Shown piece after piece: positions 18,108 to 26,922 of a stretch of DNA of 64,000 nucleotides. This DNA is from Streptobacillus canis (GTDB taxonomy: Bacteria; Fusobacteriota; Fusobacteriia; Fusobacteriales; Leptotrichiaceae), in contig NZ_WOEI01000001.1 in NCBI RefSeq assembly GCF_009733925.1, positions 62,001 to 126,000 on the forward strand, read 5' to 3'. Numbering within the stretch: the stretch's first letter is position 1; each line of letters starts with the position of its first letter. A model generated the notes under the pieces. It saw only the letters and a list, made by a program, of their open reading frames with translations. It was not told the origin of the DNA and made no database searches. The position numbers and the translations under genes were made by a program.

Positions 18108-19067
18108 GCAGAAGAAAGAAGAAGTAAAATTTGAAGTAAGTAATGCTAAAAAGGTTGCTATAGTTTACTCAACAGGTGGAAAAGGAGATAAAAGCTTTAA
18201 TGATTCTGCATACATGGGAATACAACAAACTATAAAAGATTTTGGTATAGAAGTATCAGAATATGAACCAAAAGATACTTCAGTAGAAGCGAAGAATGTA
18301 TTATATGAATATGCTCAAACAGGTGAGTATGAATTAATAATTGGTATTGGATTCAATGACAGAAGCTTTAATTGCTGTTGGTGATGAATATCCAAATCAA
18401 AAATTTGTTATGATAGATGATGTTATAGAAGGTAAAGACAATGTATTGTCTATAGTTTATGATGAACAAGAAGGAACTTTCTTAACTGGTGCATTAGCTG
18501 CAATGATGACTAAAACTAACACTATAGGTTTTATAGGTGGAGTAGAAGCTCCTGTAATATATAAATTTGCTACTAGATATATTTCCAAGGGGCAAAATAT
18601 ATTAATCCAGATGTTAATGTTTTAATATCATATATTAATGGTGCAGATTCATTTAATGATCCTGTTGCAGCTAAACAATTAATAGAAACATTAATTGCAA
18701 AAGGCGCAGATGTAGTAATGCATGTTGTAGGAGCGTCAGGTTTTGGAGTATTTAAAGCAGTTGAAGAAAAACAAGTTTTCGGTATAGGTGTAGATTCTAA
18801 TCAAGATGCTGAAGTACCTGGTCATATTTTAACTTCAATGATTAAAAGAGTTGATACTGGGGTATATGAAAGTATAAAAGCGGTTTTAAATAACGAATTT
18901 AAAGGTGGAGTAAAACTTTAGGTGTTAAAGATAATGGATTAGGTGTAATGGATAATGAATTTACAAAAGATATGATTGGACAAGAAAATATAGATAAAAT
19001 TAACTTTATAATTGAAGATATTAAGAGTGGTAAAATTACTGTAGATCCAAATGGTACAGTGAAATAA
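18108..19067 (+). pseudogene. Decayed second copy of the BMP nucleoside-binding lipoprotein
   Basis: The translation parallels the intact gene upstream (AKKVAIVYSTGGKGDKSFND, YEPKDTSVEAKN) but runs through three frames. A two-base loss near 18355 breaks GIGF-MTEALIAV; a two-base gain near 18584 breaks TRYI-QGAKYINPDV; a one-base loss in the A run at 18912-18915 breaks GGVK-TLGV. The frame then runs to a TAA at 19065. The signal peptide and start are missing: a TAG stands just before the first homologous residues and 17941-18107 shows no lipobox. A duplicate that lost function is the simplest reading. Several damage sites make sequencing error unlikely as the sole cause. Confidence 0.9.
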
Positions 19068-19165
19068 AAATATTGACAAATCATTAAAATAAAGGTAAAA
19101 TTATATTGAAACTATAAAAATATATATTATTAATATACTTAGTTGCAATAAATTCAACCTAAGTC

Positions 19166-19198
19166 AAAAAAAACAGGAATTTTATTTCCTGTTTTTTT
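19166..19198 (+). terminator. Terminator after the pseudogene
   Basis: AAAAACAGGAA / TTCCTGTTTTTTT hairpin, retained about 100 bases after the ruined copy and similar to the terminator of the intact copy. Confidence 0.85.
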
Positions 19199-19208
19199 GT
19201 CAGATTAA

Positions 19209-19237
19209 TTGATAAAGAAGTAAATTAATAGTATAAT
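19209..19237 (+). promoter_or_regulatory. Promoter of the deo/cdd nucleoside catabolism operon
   Basis: TTGATA at 19209-19214, TATAAT at 19232-19237, spacer 17, 24 bases before the first gene. Confidence 0.8.
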
Positions 19238-19261
19238 ATTAATATATGAAAGGAAAAAACT

Positions 19262-20566
19262 ATGAGAGTTGTTGATATTATTCAAAATAAAAGAGATGGA
19301 TTTGAATTAAGTACTGAAGAAATTAAATTTCTTTTAGATGAGTACATGCAAGAAAGAGTTCCTGAATATCAAATTGCCTCATTTTTAATGGCAACATATT
19401 TTCAAGGAATGACTGATAGAGAGTTAGTTGATTTTACAATGACAATGAGAGATTCTGGTGATGTAATTGAATTTCCAAATTTAGACAAATTTTTAGTAGA
19501 CAAACATAGTACTGGAGGAGTTGGAGATAAAGTTACGGTTGTATTAGCACCATTACTTGCTTCACTTGGAATGGCTACTGCAAAATTATCTGGAAAAGGA
19601 TTAGGGCATACTGGAGGAACTATTGATAAATTTGAATCTATAGAAGGTTTTGAATTTTCAAAAACTAAGGAAGAATTATCAGAAATTGCAATGAAAACTG
19701 GTATAGGATTAATGGGTTCGAGTGATAAAATTGTACCACTTGATAAAAAAATATATGCATTAAGAGATGTAACAGCAACAGTTCCATCAATTCCATTAAT
19801 AGCAAGTAGTATAATGAGTAAAAAACTTGCTATACAAAATGATGTTATTATTTTAGATGTTAAAGTTGGAGATGGGGCATTCATGAAGACTTTAGATATA
19901 GCTAGAGAACTTGCTAAAAGAATGGTTGCTATAGGTAAAGGTACTAACAGACAAGTAAAAGTAGTATTATCAAATATGGATGAACCATTAGGATATAATA
20001 TAGGAAACGCATTAGAAATTATTGAAGGTATAGAAGCTTTAAAAGGGAATATTTCTTCTGATTTAAGAAAAGTAGTATATACAATAGTTTCATTAGCTTT
20101 AAAAGCAAAAGGGGAAATAAAAGAATTATCTGAAGGAGAAGAAATTATTGATAATATAATTAAAACAGGAAAACCTTTAGAAATGTTTGCAAACTTTATT
20201 AAAGAAAGTGGAGGAAATCCAGAAATTGTTAATGATTATACTTTACTTCCTACAGCAAAAAATATTTTAGAAGTTAAATCAATATCTTCTGGAATAGTAA
20301 GTAAAATAAAAACAGAAGAAATTGGAAAAGCAGCTATGGTAATAGGTGCTGGAAGAGAAACTAAAGACTCAATAATTGATCATGCAGTTGGTATTAAAAT
20401 ACTTAAAAAAGTTGGAGATAAAGTTGAAAAAGATGAAGTTATTGCAAAAATATATTATAATGATGATAGTAAAGTAAATACTTCAAAAGAAATGGTACTT
20501 GAATCTTATGTAATAGGTAATGAAGTGTTAGAAACATTAACACCAATTTTAGATATAGTTGAATAA
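19262..20566 (+). CDS. pdp: Pyrimidine-nucleoside phosphorylase
   Basis: A 434-residue protein of the thymidine/pyrimidine phosphorylase family. DKHSTGGVGDKVTVVLAPLL and SGKGLGHTGGTIDKFE form the phosphate site; ALRDVTATVPSIPLIASSIMSKK binds pyrimidine. It splits uridine or deoxyuridine/thymidine to base and (deoxy)ribose-1-phosphate. It is the first gene of a four-gene operon with deoC, deoD and cdd, directly after a nucleoside importer, so imported nucleosides would feed it. Broad (pdp) versus thymidine-specific (deoA) activity cannot be decided by eye. Confidence 0.92.
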   Translation: MRVVDIIQNKRDGFELSTEEIKFLLDEYMQERVPEYQIASFLMATYFQGMTDRELVDFTMTMRDSGDVIEFPNLDKFLVDKHSTGGVGDKVTVVLAPLLASLGMATAKLSGKGLGHTGGTIDKFESIEGFEFSKTKEELSEIAMKTGIGLMGSSDKIVPLDKKIYALRDVTATVPSIPLIASSIMSKKLAIQNDVIILDVKVGDGAFMKTLDIARELAKRMVAIGKGTNRQVKVVLSNMDEPLGYNIGNALEIIEGIEALKGNISSDLRKVVYTIVSLALKAKGEIKELSEGEEIIDNIIKTGKPLEMFANFIKESGGNPEIVNDYTLLPTAKNILEVKSISSGIVSKIKTEEIGKAAMVIGAGRETKDSIIDHAVGIKILKKVGDKVEKDEVIAKIYYNDDSKVNTSKEMVLESYVIGNEVLETLTPILDIVE

Positions 20567-20585
20567 AAATATAGGAGGAATAATT

Positions 20586-21254
20586 ATGTTAAATATTGCA
20601 AAATATATTGACCATACAGTATTAAAAGCTACAACTAAACCTTGTGAAATTAAAAAACTTTGTGATGAAGCCAAAGAATATGGATTCTATTCAGTTTGTG
20701 TAAACGGATGTTATGTAAAAGAAGCTAAACAACATTTAGAAGGTAGTGACGTTAAAGTTGCTGCAGTAGTTGGATTCCCTTTAGGAGCTATGACTACAGA
20801 AGCTAAGGTTTTTGAAGCTAAAGAAGCTATAGCAAACGGAGCAAATGAAATTGATATGGTAATTAATGTTGGTAAATTATTAGCAGGAGATTCAAAATAT
20901 GTTGAAGATGAAATACGTGCAATTAAAGAAGCAATAGGATCAAATGTTTTAAAGGTAATAATCGAAACTTGTTACTTAAATGATGATCAAAAAATGTTAG
21001 CTTGTGAATTATCATTAAATGCAAATGCAGATTTTGTTAAAACATCTACTGGATTTGGTACAGCTGGAGCAACATTTGAAGATGTAATATTAATGAAAAA
21101 AATGGTAGGAGATAAAGCAGAAGTTAAAGCAAGTGGAGGAGTTAAGAGCTTTGAAACTGCAGAGAAATATATAGAAATAGGAGCTACACGTTTAGGAACT
21201 AGTTCAGGAGTTGAAATCTTAACTGGTGCTAAAGTAGACCCAACAAAATATTAA
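20586..21254 (+). CDS. deoC: Deoxyribose-phosphate aldolase
   Basis: A 222-residue TIM-barrel aldolase that cleaves deoxyribose-5-phosphate to acetaldehyde and glyceraldehyde-3-phosphate. Motifs: [39 protein letters not shown], and FVKTSTGFG with the Schiff-base lysine, then VKASGGV. The ATG at 20586 follows AGGAGG; an in-frame upstream ATG at 20559 lies in the pdp 3' end and is not used. It continues the nucleoside breakdown pathway from pdp. Confidence 0.96.
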   Translation: MLNIAKYIDHTVLKATTKPCEIKKLCDEAKEYGFYSVCVNGCYVKEAKQHLEGSDVKVAAVVGFPLGAMTTEAKVFEAKEAIANGANEIDMVINVGKLLAGDSKYVEDEIRAIKEAIGSNVLKVIIETCYLNDDQKMLACELSLNANADFVKTSTGFGTAGATFEDVILMKKMVGDKAEVKASGGVKSFETAEKYIEIGATRLGTSSGVEILTGAKVDPTKY

Positions 21255-21274
21255 TAAATAAAAGGAGTGATATT

Positions 21275-21985
21275 ATGGCAACACCACATATAGGAGCAAA
21301 TAAAGGAGATATAGCAGAAACTATATTATTACCTGGAGATCCGTTAAGAGCAAAATATATAGCTGAAACATTCTTAGAAGATGTAGTGCAATACAATAAT
21401 GTAAGAGGAATGTTAGGATTTACGGGAACATATAAAGGAAAAAGAATATCTGTGCAAGGAACAGGTATGGGAGTTCCTTCAATAGGAATATATACTCATG
21501 AATTAATCAATGAATACGGAGTAAAAAATTTAATAAGAGTTGGTACTGCAGGAGCAACTAATGCAGATATTAAAATAAGAGATGTTGTTGTAGCTTTATC
21601 AGCATCAACTGATTCTGCAATAAACAAATTAAGATTTAATGGAGCAGACTATGCACCTACTGCAAGTGCTGAACTATTATTTAAAGTTTATGAAACTGCA
21701 AAAGCAAAAGGAATGGATTTAAAAGCAGGGAATGTATTAACTAGTGATACATTCTATGGAGACGATTTTGAAGGTTGGAAAAAATGGTCTAAATTTGGAG
21801 TATTATGTGTTGAAATGGAAACAGCACAATTATATACTACTGCAGCTAAATTTAATGTTAATGCATTAACTTTATTAACTATAAGTGATTCATTAGTAAC
21901 AGGAGAAGCAACATCAGCTGAAGAAAGACAAACTACATTTAATGATATGATTACATTAGCATTAGATGCTGCATTAACATTCTAA
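21275..21985 (+). CDS. deoD: Purine-nucleoside phosphorylase (DeoD type)
   Basis: A 236-residue hexameric-type [44 protein letters not shown] and RVGTAGA mark the phosphate and ribose sites; [15 protein letters not shown] contains the nucleoside-binding Glu; [11 protein letters not shown] has the catalytic Asp. It phosphorolyses purine (deoxy)nucleosides. The freed hypoxanthine could be salvaged by hpt at 23.5 kb. It is third in the operon, with AAAGGAG as ribosome-binding site. Confidence 0.96.
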   Translation: MATPHIGANKGDIAETILLPGDPLRAKYIAETFLEDVVQYNNVRGMLGFTGTYKGKRISVQGTGMGVPSIGIYTHELINEYGVKNLIRVGTAGATNADIKIRDVVVALSASTDSAINKLRFNGADYAPTASAELLFKVYETAKAKGMDLKAGNVLTSDTFYGDDFEGWKKWSKFGVLCVEMETAQLYTTAAKFNVNALTLLTISDSLVTGEATSAEERQTTFNDMITLALDAALTF

Positions 21986-21993
21986 GGAGTTAT

Positions 21994-22413
21994 ATGAATA
22001 GATATAGTGAAAAAGAAATAAGAGAATATATTTCAAGAGCAAATGTTTTATTAGATAGAGCTTATGCACCTTATTCAAAATATAGGGTTGCAGCAGTAAT
22101 GATAGATACTGATGGTAATTTACATGAAGGTGTAAATGTTGAAAATGCATCATATGGTCTTACTGTTTGTGCTGAAAGAAATACTATAGCAGCCGCAGTT
22201 ACTAAAGGTATGAAAAATATTGACTTAATAGTTATTACAGGAGATACTGAAAAACCTATAAGCCCTTGCGGAATGTGTAGACAAGTAATTAGAGAATTTT
22301 CTAAGAGAGATACATTAATAGTATTAGCAACATCAAAATCTGATGAATATATGTTATGGACTATGGATGAAATGATACCTTATTCATTTGGTCCAGAAGA
22401 TTTAAATTTATAG
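21994..22413 (+). CDS. cdd: Cytidine deaminase
   Basis: A 139-residue zinc deaminase with CAERN (zinc Cys and proton-shuttle Glu) and PCGMCRQVI (two zinc cysteines), plus YAPYSKYRVAA near the start. It converts (deoxy)cytidine to (deoxy)uridine, which pdp then splits. It is the last gene of the operon, eight bases after deoD, with AAGGAG ribosome-binding site. The length is normal for the tetrameric form. Confidence 0.96.
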   Translation: MNRYSEKEIREYISRANVLLDRAYAPYSKYRVAAVMIDTDGNLHEGVNVENASYGLTVCAERNTIAAAVTKGMKNIDLIVITGDTEKPISPCGMCRQVIREFSKRDTLIVLATSKSDEYMLWTMDEMIPYSFGPEDLNL

Positions 22414-22438
22414 AAAAATGCCTTAGGGCATTTTTTTA
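22414..22438 (+). terminator. Terminator after cdd
   Basis: AAAAATGCC / GGCATTTTT with loop TTAG, then T residues. Confidence 0.9.
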
Positions 22439-22448
22439 TATTTAATAA

Positions 22449-22477
22449 TTGACACTTGTATAAAAATTTAATATACT
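22449..22477 (+). promoter_or_regulatory. Promoter of the alpha/beta hydrolase gene
   Basis: Perfect TTGACA at 22449-22454 and TATACT at 22472-22477, spacer 17, with TTGGAGGTAG ribosome-binding site downstream. Confidence 0.85.
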
Positions 22478-22495
22478 TATTTTGGAGGTAGAGTT

Positions 22496-23416
22496 ATGAA
22501 GAAAAAAATTGGTTTAATAAGTATATTGTTTTTTGTTTTATTGTATTTTGGCATTGGTAATTATTTTTATAATATATCAATCAATGCAAGTTCAAATAAA
22601 AGTAAGGTTTCAAATCAAGATCATGATGGAAGAGTTGATTTAGAACTTGAAAATAATATTAAATGGTTTGAAAATAATAAAAATAGAGTAAAAATGAAAT
22701 CTGTAACAGGGTTTAATTTAGTTGGATATGAATTTATTAATGAAAATAGTATGAATTGGGTTATTATGGTTCATGGTTTTAATAGTAATTCAAGAGAGCT
22801 TTCTACACATATTAGAGAAATATATAAATTAGGTTACAATGTATTTTCACCCGATCTAATTTCTTTTGGTGAAAGTGAAGGTACTTTCATTTCAATGGGA
22901 GGAAAGGACAGTGAGGATTTAGTAAATTGGGTAGAATATTTGTTGAAAAAGTATCCTAAAAATAAATTTGTCTTATTTGGAAGAAGTATGGGTGCTGCCA
23001 CAGTTATAAATTCACTTGGAGAAATAAATAAAGAAAATGTAGTTGGATTTATTGAAGATAGTGGTTATATAAAGTTAAGAGGAATTTTTTCATATCAACT
23101 TAAGAAACTTTATTCTTTACCATCATTTCCAATCTTAGATATTGCAAATAGTATGGTAAAAATAAGAGCTGGATATTCTATTGATGATGTAGATGCTACA
23201 TCAGATTTACAAAATACATCAATACCAGGATTAATATTACATGGTAGTGATGATGGGTTTGTACCATCAGAAAATGCAAAAGAGATATATAGTTTATTAA
23301 AAAGTGATAAAAAGATATTTATTTTTGAAGATGCAAAACATGTTCAAGCTCATTTTCTATATAAAGAAAAATATTGGAATATAGTTAGTGAATTTTTAAG
23401 AGATAAATTTAATTAA
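22496..23416 (+). CDS. Membrane-anchored or exported alpha/beta hydrolase
   Basis: A 306-residue protein with an N-terminal hydrophobic segment (residues 5-25), either a membrane anchor or uncleaved signal. The hydrolase core has MVHGFNSNSREL (oxyanion region), FGRSMGAAT (nucleophile Ser in GxSxG), LHGSDDGFVPSENA (acid Asp) and DAKHVQAH (catalytic His). This matches the YqkD/BAAT-like family of extracellular esterases or peptidases. Substrate unknown. It is a single-gene unit with its own strong promoter. Confidence 0.8.
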   Translation: MKKKIGLISILFFVLLYFGIGNYFYNISINASSNKSKVSNQDHDGRVDLELENNIKWFENNKNRVKMKSVTGFNLVGYEFINENSMNWVIMVHGFNSNSRELSTHIREIYKLGYNVFSPDLISFGESEGTFISMGGKDSEDLVNWVEYLLKKYPKNKFVLFGRSMGAATVINSLGEINKENVVGFIEDSGYIKLRGIFSYQLKKLYSLPSFPILDIANSMVKIRAGYSIDDVDATSDLQNTSIPGLILHGSDDGFVPSENAKEIYSLLKSDKKIFIFEDAKHVQAHFLYKEKYWNIVSEFLRDKFN

Positions 23417-23419
23417 TAC

Positions 23420-23449
23420 TTGATTTTATTAGTTTTGATATGTTAGAAT
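23420..23449 (+). promoter_or_regulatory. Candidate promoter of hpt
   Basis: TTGATT at 23420-23425 and TAGAAT at 23444-23449, spacer 18, about 32 bases before the hpt start. Confidence 0.5.
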
Positions 23450-23481
23450 AAAAAAAATATAACAAGAGAGAGGTAAGATAA

Positions 23482-24045
23482 ATGAAAGACTGGGAAGCAG
23501 GAATAGTTAGAAAAATTGTTACAGAAGAACAACTAAAAGCTAGAGTTAAAGAATTAGGGGAACAAATCACTAAAGATTTTAAAGATGATGATGCAGAATT
23601 TATAGTTGTTGGTATATTAAAGGGTTCAATACTATTTATGGCAGATTTAATTAGAGAAATAAAATTACCTTTAAAAATAGATTTTATGGAAGTTTCAAGC
23701 TATGGAGATGGATTTGAAACAACTAAGGATATTAAGATAATTAAGGACTTAGATTATTCAGTAAGAGGAAAAAATGTATTAATAGTTGAGGATATTATAG
23801 ATTCTGGGTTAACTTTAAAGAAAGTATTACAATTAATTGGAAAAAGAGGTCCAAAAAATGTATTATTATGTACTTTACTTGATAAAGTTACAAAAAGGGA
23901 AGCAGATATAGATATTCAATATACAGGATTCCAAATTCCAAATGAATTTGTTTTAGGTTATGGTTTAGACTTTATACAAGAATATAGAAATATTCCATAT
24001 ATTGGAGTAATGGATTTAGAGAAATATGAAAAAGAAAAAAAATAG
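23482..24045 (+). CDS. hpt: Hypoxanthine phosphoribosyltransferase
   Basis: A 187-residue purine salvage enzyme. The PRPP motif VLIVEDIIDSGLTL is clear, with VGILKGSILFMADLIREI and FIQEYRNIPYIGVM as supporting family stretches. It converts hypoxanthine (and often guanine) plus PRPP to IMP/GMP. It leads an operon with ksgA, overlapping it by 20 bases. It fits with the purine phosphorylase 1.5 kb upstream. Confidence 0.94.
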   Translation: MKDWEAGIVRKIVTEEQLKARVKELGEQITKDFKDDDAEFIVVGILKGSILFMADLIREIKLPLKIDFMEVSSYGDGFETTKDIKIIKDLDYSVRGKNVLIVEDIIDSGLTLKKVLQLIGKRGPKNVLLCTLLDKVTKREADIDIQYTGFQIPNEFVLGYGLDFIQEYRNIPYIGVMDLEKYEKEKK

Positions 24046-24847
24046 TGAAGAACATAAACACAAAAAAAAGTTTGGACAAAACTTTTTAGATGATAATTTT
24101 TTGCTTGAAAAAATAAGAGAAGTTACTCAAATTAAAGTAACAGATAATATAATTGAAATTGGACCTGGAATTGGTTTTTTAACATCAATGATATTAGAGA
24201 GTGGAGCAAAATTAAAATCTTTTGAAATAGATAATGATCTAATACCTGTACTTAAAAAGAAATTTGGCAGTTATGAAAACTTTGAATTAATACATGTAGA
24301 TTTTTTAGAATTTGATTTAAGTCAAATAATGGAGGAAGGAAAAGAATATAGAGTAATAGCAAATATTCCTTATTATATTACTGCTCCAATTATTAATAGG
24401 CTACTAGAATTTAAAGATAATATTAAAGATATATATTTAATGGTACAAAAGGAAGTTGGAGAAAGATTGAATTTTGAAAAAAATACAAGTAATAGAGGGG
24501 TATTCACTCATGTAGTAGGTTTCCATTCAAAAGTAGAGTATTTATTTACTGTAGAAAAAGAATTTTTTGATCCAGTTCCTAAAGTTGATTCAGCATTTAT
24601 TAGAATTGAAATAGATAAAGAAGGGAAATATTCTAAATTATTTTCATTTGATAAATATTTAGAGTATGTTAAGGCAAGTTTTGTATCAAAAAGAAAGAGC
24701 ATATCAAATAATTTAAAAGTTATTGGTATATCAAAAGAAAATACAGAAAATGCTTTAGAATCTATAGGTAAAAGTAAAAATGCAAGAGCAGAAGAGTTAT
24801 CTATTGAAGATTTTATAAATATAATAAAAATGTTTGAGAAGGAATAA
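24026..24847 (+). CDS. ksgA: 16S rRNA (adenine1518/1519-N6)-dimethyltransferase
   Basis: A 273-residue KsgA/RsmA methyltransferase. KKKFGQNFLDDNFLLEKI, the SAM motif NIIEIGPGIGFLTSMI, and the catalytic NIPYYITAPII are all present; the C-terminal helical domain includes KASFVSKRKSISNNL. It dimethylates two adenines in the 3' hairpin of 16S rRNA late in 30S assembly. It overlaps hpt by 20 bases. In Firmicutes ksgA is usually next to the RNase M5 gene; here the RNase M5 domain lies 2 kb downstream. Confidence 0.95.
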   Translation: MKKKKNSEEHKHKKKFGQNFLDDNFLLEKIREVTQIKVTDNIIEIGPGIGFLTSMILESGAKLKSFEIDNDLIPVLKKKFGSYENFELIHVDFLEFDLSQIMEEGKEYRVIANIPYYITAPIINRLLEFKDNIKDIYLMVQKEVGERLNFEKNTSNRGVFTHVVGFHSKVEYLFTVEKEFFDPVPKVDSAFIRIEIDKEGKYSKLFSFDKYLEYVKASFVSKRKSISNNLKVIGISKENTENALESIGKSKNARAEELSIEDFINIIKMFEKE

Positions 24848-24849
24848 TT

Positions 24850-25089
24850 ATGCAAAGTTATGAATATATTATTATTACAGATAAGTATAATATTGATTTT
24901 ATAAATAAAGTTGTTGAGGCTTATGAAGGTCTAGCAATAGTAAGAACGCTAGATAGAAAAGAAGGTTTAATAAAAATACTAACAAATACTTTCTTTGTAA
25001 ATGATGTTAACTTGCTGCTTGAAAAATTTAAGAAAAATGGAATAGAAATAAAAGTTCTTGAAGAAAGAATATGGGAAGGAGAATTGTAG
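24850..25089 (+). CDS. Small conserved protein, DUF4911-like
   Basis: A 79-residue protein, MQSYEYIIITDKYNIDFINK onward, with GLAIVRTLDRKEGLIKILT in the centre. It resembles the short DUF4911 proteins known from Fusobacteria and Firmicutes, of unknown function; the family call is from memory of the pattern. It lies two bases after ksgA and overlaps the next gene (a KH protein) by one base, so a role linked to RNA or ribosome maturation is possible but unproven. Confidence 0.6.
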   Translation: MQSYEYIIITDKYNIDFINKVVEAYEGLAIVRTLDRKEGLIKILTNTFFVNDVNLLLEKFKKNGIEIKVLEERIWEGEL

Positions 25090-25340
25090 TGCAAGATTAT
25101 TACTTAGAATTAGTTAATTTCTGGCTTGAAAATTTAACAGGTTCAAGAGAAAACTACGAAATTAGTGTACAAGTTAAAGAAAAAAATTATTATATTGATA
25201 TATTTGCTAATAAAAGTGAAATTGGTAAAATTATAGGTAAAAACGGTAAAATTATTACAAGTTTAAGAAATCTTATTGGATCTATTGCAAATAAGAATAA
25301 AGATAATGTAACAATTAAAGTTAGTGAGAGTACAAAATAG
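25089..25340 (+). CDS. KH-domain RNA-binding protein (KhpA-like)
   Basis: An 83-residue protein with a single KH domain: KSEIGKIIGKNGKIITSLRNLIGSIAN contains the GxxG loop (GKNG) followed by the amphipathic helix, as in KhpA/YlqC. By family it binds RNA, usually with KhpB. The GTG at 25089 is preferred: GGAAGGAG at 25075-25082 is well placed for it, whereas the in-frame ATG at 25071 overlaps the ribosome-binding site. The stop of the previous gene shares one base with the start. Confidence 0.8.
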   Translation: MQDYYLELVNFWLENLTGSRENYEISVQVKEKNYYIDIFANKSEIGKIIGKNGKIITSLRNLIGSIANKNKDNVTIKVSESTK

Positions 25341-25344
25341 TTTG

Positions 25345-25372
25345 GAAGTCTAGTAAAATAGACTTCTTTTTT
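25345..25372 (+). terminator. Terminator of the hpt-ksgA operon
   Basis: GAAGTCTA / TAGACTTC with six-base loop GTAAAA, followed by TTTTTTA. Confidence 0.85.
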
Positions 25373-25374
25373 AT

Positions 25375-25403
25375 TTGTAAATCTTCATAAACTATGGTAT
25401 AAT
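25375..25403 (+). promoter_or_regulatory. Promoter of pepD
   Basis: TTGTAA at 25375-25380 and TATAAT at 25398-25403 with a 17-base spacer, 38 bases before the start. Confidence 0.7.
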
Positions 25404-25441
25404 TTTGATGTAAAAATATATTTTGTAAGGGAGTTTTTATT

Positions 25442-26920
25442 ATGGAAAATAAAGTTACTAAAGGAATTTATCCTGAATCAGTTTTTGGATTTTTTGAAAA
25501 AATATCAGAAATACCAAGAGCATCTGGAAAAGAAAAACAAATTAGTGATTGGTTAGTAAATTTTGCGAAAGAAAGAGGTTTTGATGTATATCAAGATCAG
25601 TATTTCAATGTAATTATTAAAAAACCAGCAACTCCAGGGTATGAAAAATATCTAACTTTAATTATTCAAGGTCATATCGATATGGTTTGGGAAAAAAATA
25701 AAAATGTAGATTTTGATTTTGAAACACAAGGGATTAAACTAAAAGTTGAAGATGGATTTATTAAAGCTGATGGGACAACATTAGGAGCAGATAATGGTAT
25801 TGCTGTTGCAATGGCTCTTGCTTTACTTGATGCAAAAGATATAGAGCATCCTGCATTAGAAATATTATTAACAACAGATGAAGAAGTTAATATGACTGGT
25901 GCTGAAAATATTGATGTAACTAAATTAAGTGGTAAAAAAATGATCAACTTAGATACAGAAGAAGTAGGAGCTATTTATGTAAGTAGTGCTGGAGGAGCAA
26001 CTATTAAATTAATGACTGAAGTTGAAAATTTCGAATTAGATAAAGATGATAAAGTATATTCATTAGAAATATTAGGATTAAAAGGTGGACATTCTGGAGC
26101 AGAAATTCACTTAAAATTAGGAAATTCAATTAAATTATTAATGGAAGCATTAAAACATTTAGAATTAAAACATGAATATCAATTAATCTTATTTGATGGT
26201 GGAAATAAAGATAATGCAATACCTAGAGAAGCACATGCATATATTGCAATTAAAGCTTCTAAAGAAGAAATATCTGAATTAATGGATAAATTTATTGCTG
26301 TTAAGGTTGAAGAATTTAAAGAAGAAGAAACTAATTTAAGATATGAATTAAATGATGTAACTGAAACTGGACTAAGAAAAATATCTGATAGAGATACAAG
26401 AAAGGTTGTTGCATTATATAATAAATTCCCACATGGTGTTAGAACTATGAGTAAAAATATTGAAGGATTAGTACAAACATCATTAAATTGTGGAGTTTTA
26501 AAAACAACTGTTGAAGGAAATAAAACAACATTTAAAGTAAATTCTTTATTAAGAAGTTCTAATTTAAAAGAATTAGATGAATTACAAGAATTCCTGATAG
26601 AATTAGGTAAAAAATATGAAACTTATGGAGAAAAAGTTCCTTCATTCTATCCATGGGAGTATAAAGAAGATTCTACTTTAAGAGAATTATGCACTAAAGT
26701 ATTTAAAAATAAATATGGAAAAGAAATTGAAGTTAAAGCAATACATGCAGGTTTAGAATGTGGTATGTTTACTGAAAAAATAAATGATTTAGATGTTACA
26801 TCATTTGGACCAAATATATTTGGAGCACATACTCCTGATGAAAGATTAGAAATTGAAAGTGTTGCATTAACTTGGGATTATTTATTACAAATCTTAAAAG
26901 AATATGATTTAGTTGATTAA
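25442..26920 (+). CDS. pepD: Aminoacyl-histidine dipeptidase (PepD, M20C)
   Basis: A 492-residue M20 metallopeptidase. Zinc ligands are visible in IQGHIDMVWEK, LGADNGIAVAMALALLD and TTDEEVNMTGA (catalytic Glu pair), with HAGLECGMF and FGPNIFGAHTPDERLE near the end; GLKGGHSGAEIHLKLGN is the lid domain. It is a cytoplasmic dipeptidase, active on Xaa-His and other dipeptides. The length equals the family norm. It is followed two bases later by the RNase M5 fusion gene, so the two are probably cotranscribed. Confidence 0.95.
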   Translation: MENKVTKGIYPESVFGFFEKISEIPRASGKEKQISDWLVNFAKERGFDVYQDQYFNVIIKKPATPGYEKYLTLIIQGHIDMVWEKNKNVDFDFETQGIKLKVEDGFIKADGTTLGADNGIAVAMALALLDAKDIEHPALEILLTTDEEVNMTGAENIDVTKLSGKKMINLDTEEVGAIYVSSAGGATIKLMTEVENFELDKDDKVYSLEILGLKGGHSGAEIHLKLGNSIKLLMEALKHLELKHEYQLILFDGGNKDNAIPREAHAYIAIKASKEEISELMDKFIAVKVEEFKEEETNLRYELNDVTETGLRKISDRDTRKVVALYNKFPHGVRTMSKNIEGLVQTSLNCGVLKTTVEGNKTTFKVNSLLRSSNLKELDELQEFLIELGKKYETYGEKVPSFYPWEYKEDSTLRELCTKVFKNKYGKEIEVKAIHAGLECGMFTEKINDLDVTSFGPNIFGAHTPDERLEIESVALTWDYLLQILKEYDLVD

Positions 26921-26922
26921 TC

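Noticed and set aside
18341-18921. Two separate small genes within the BMP-like tract
   Set aside because: They are fragments of one decayed lipoprotein gene and lack their own ribosome-binding sites and signal peptides.
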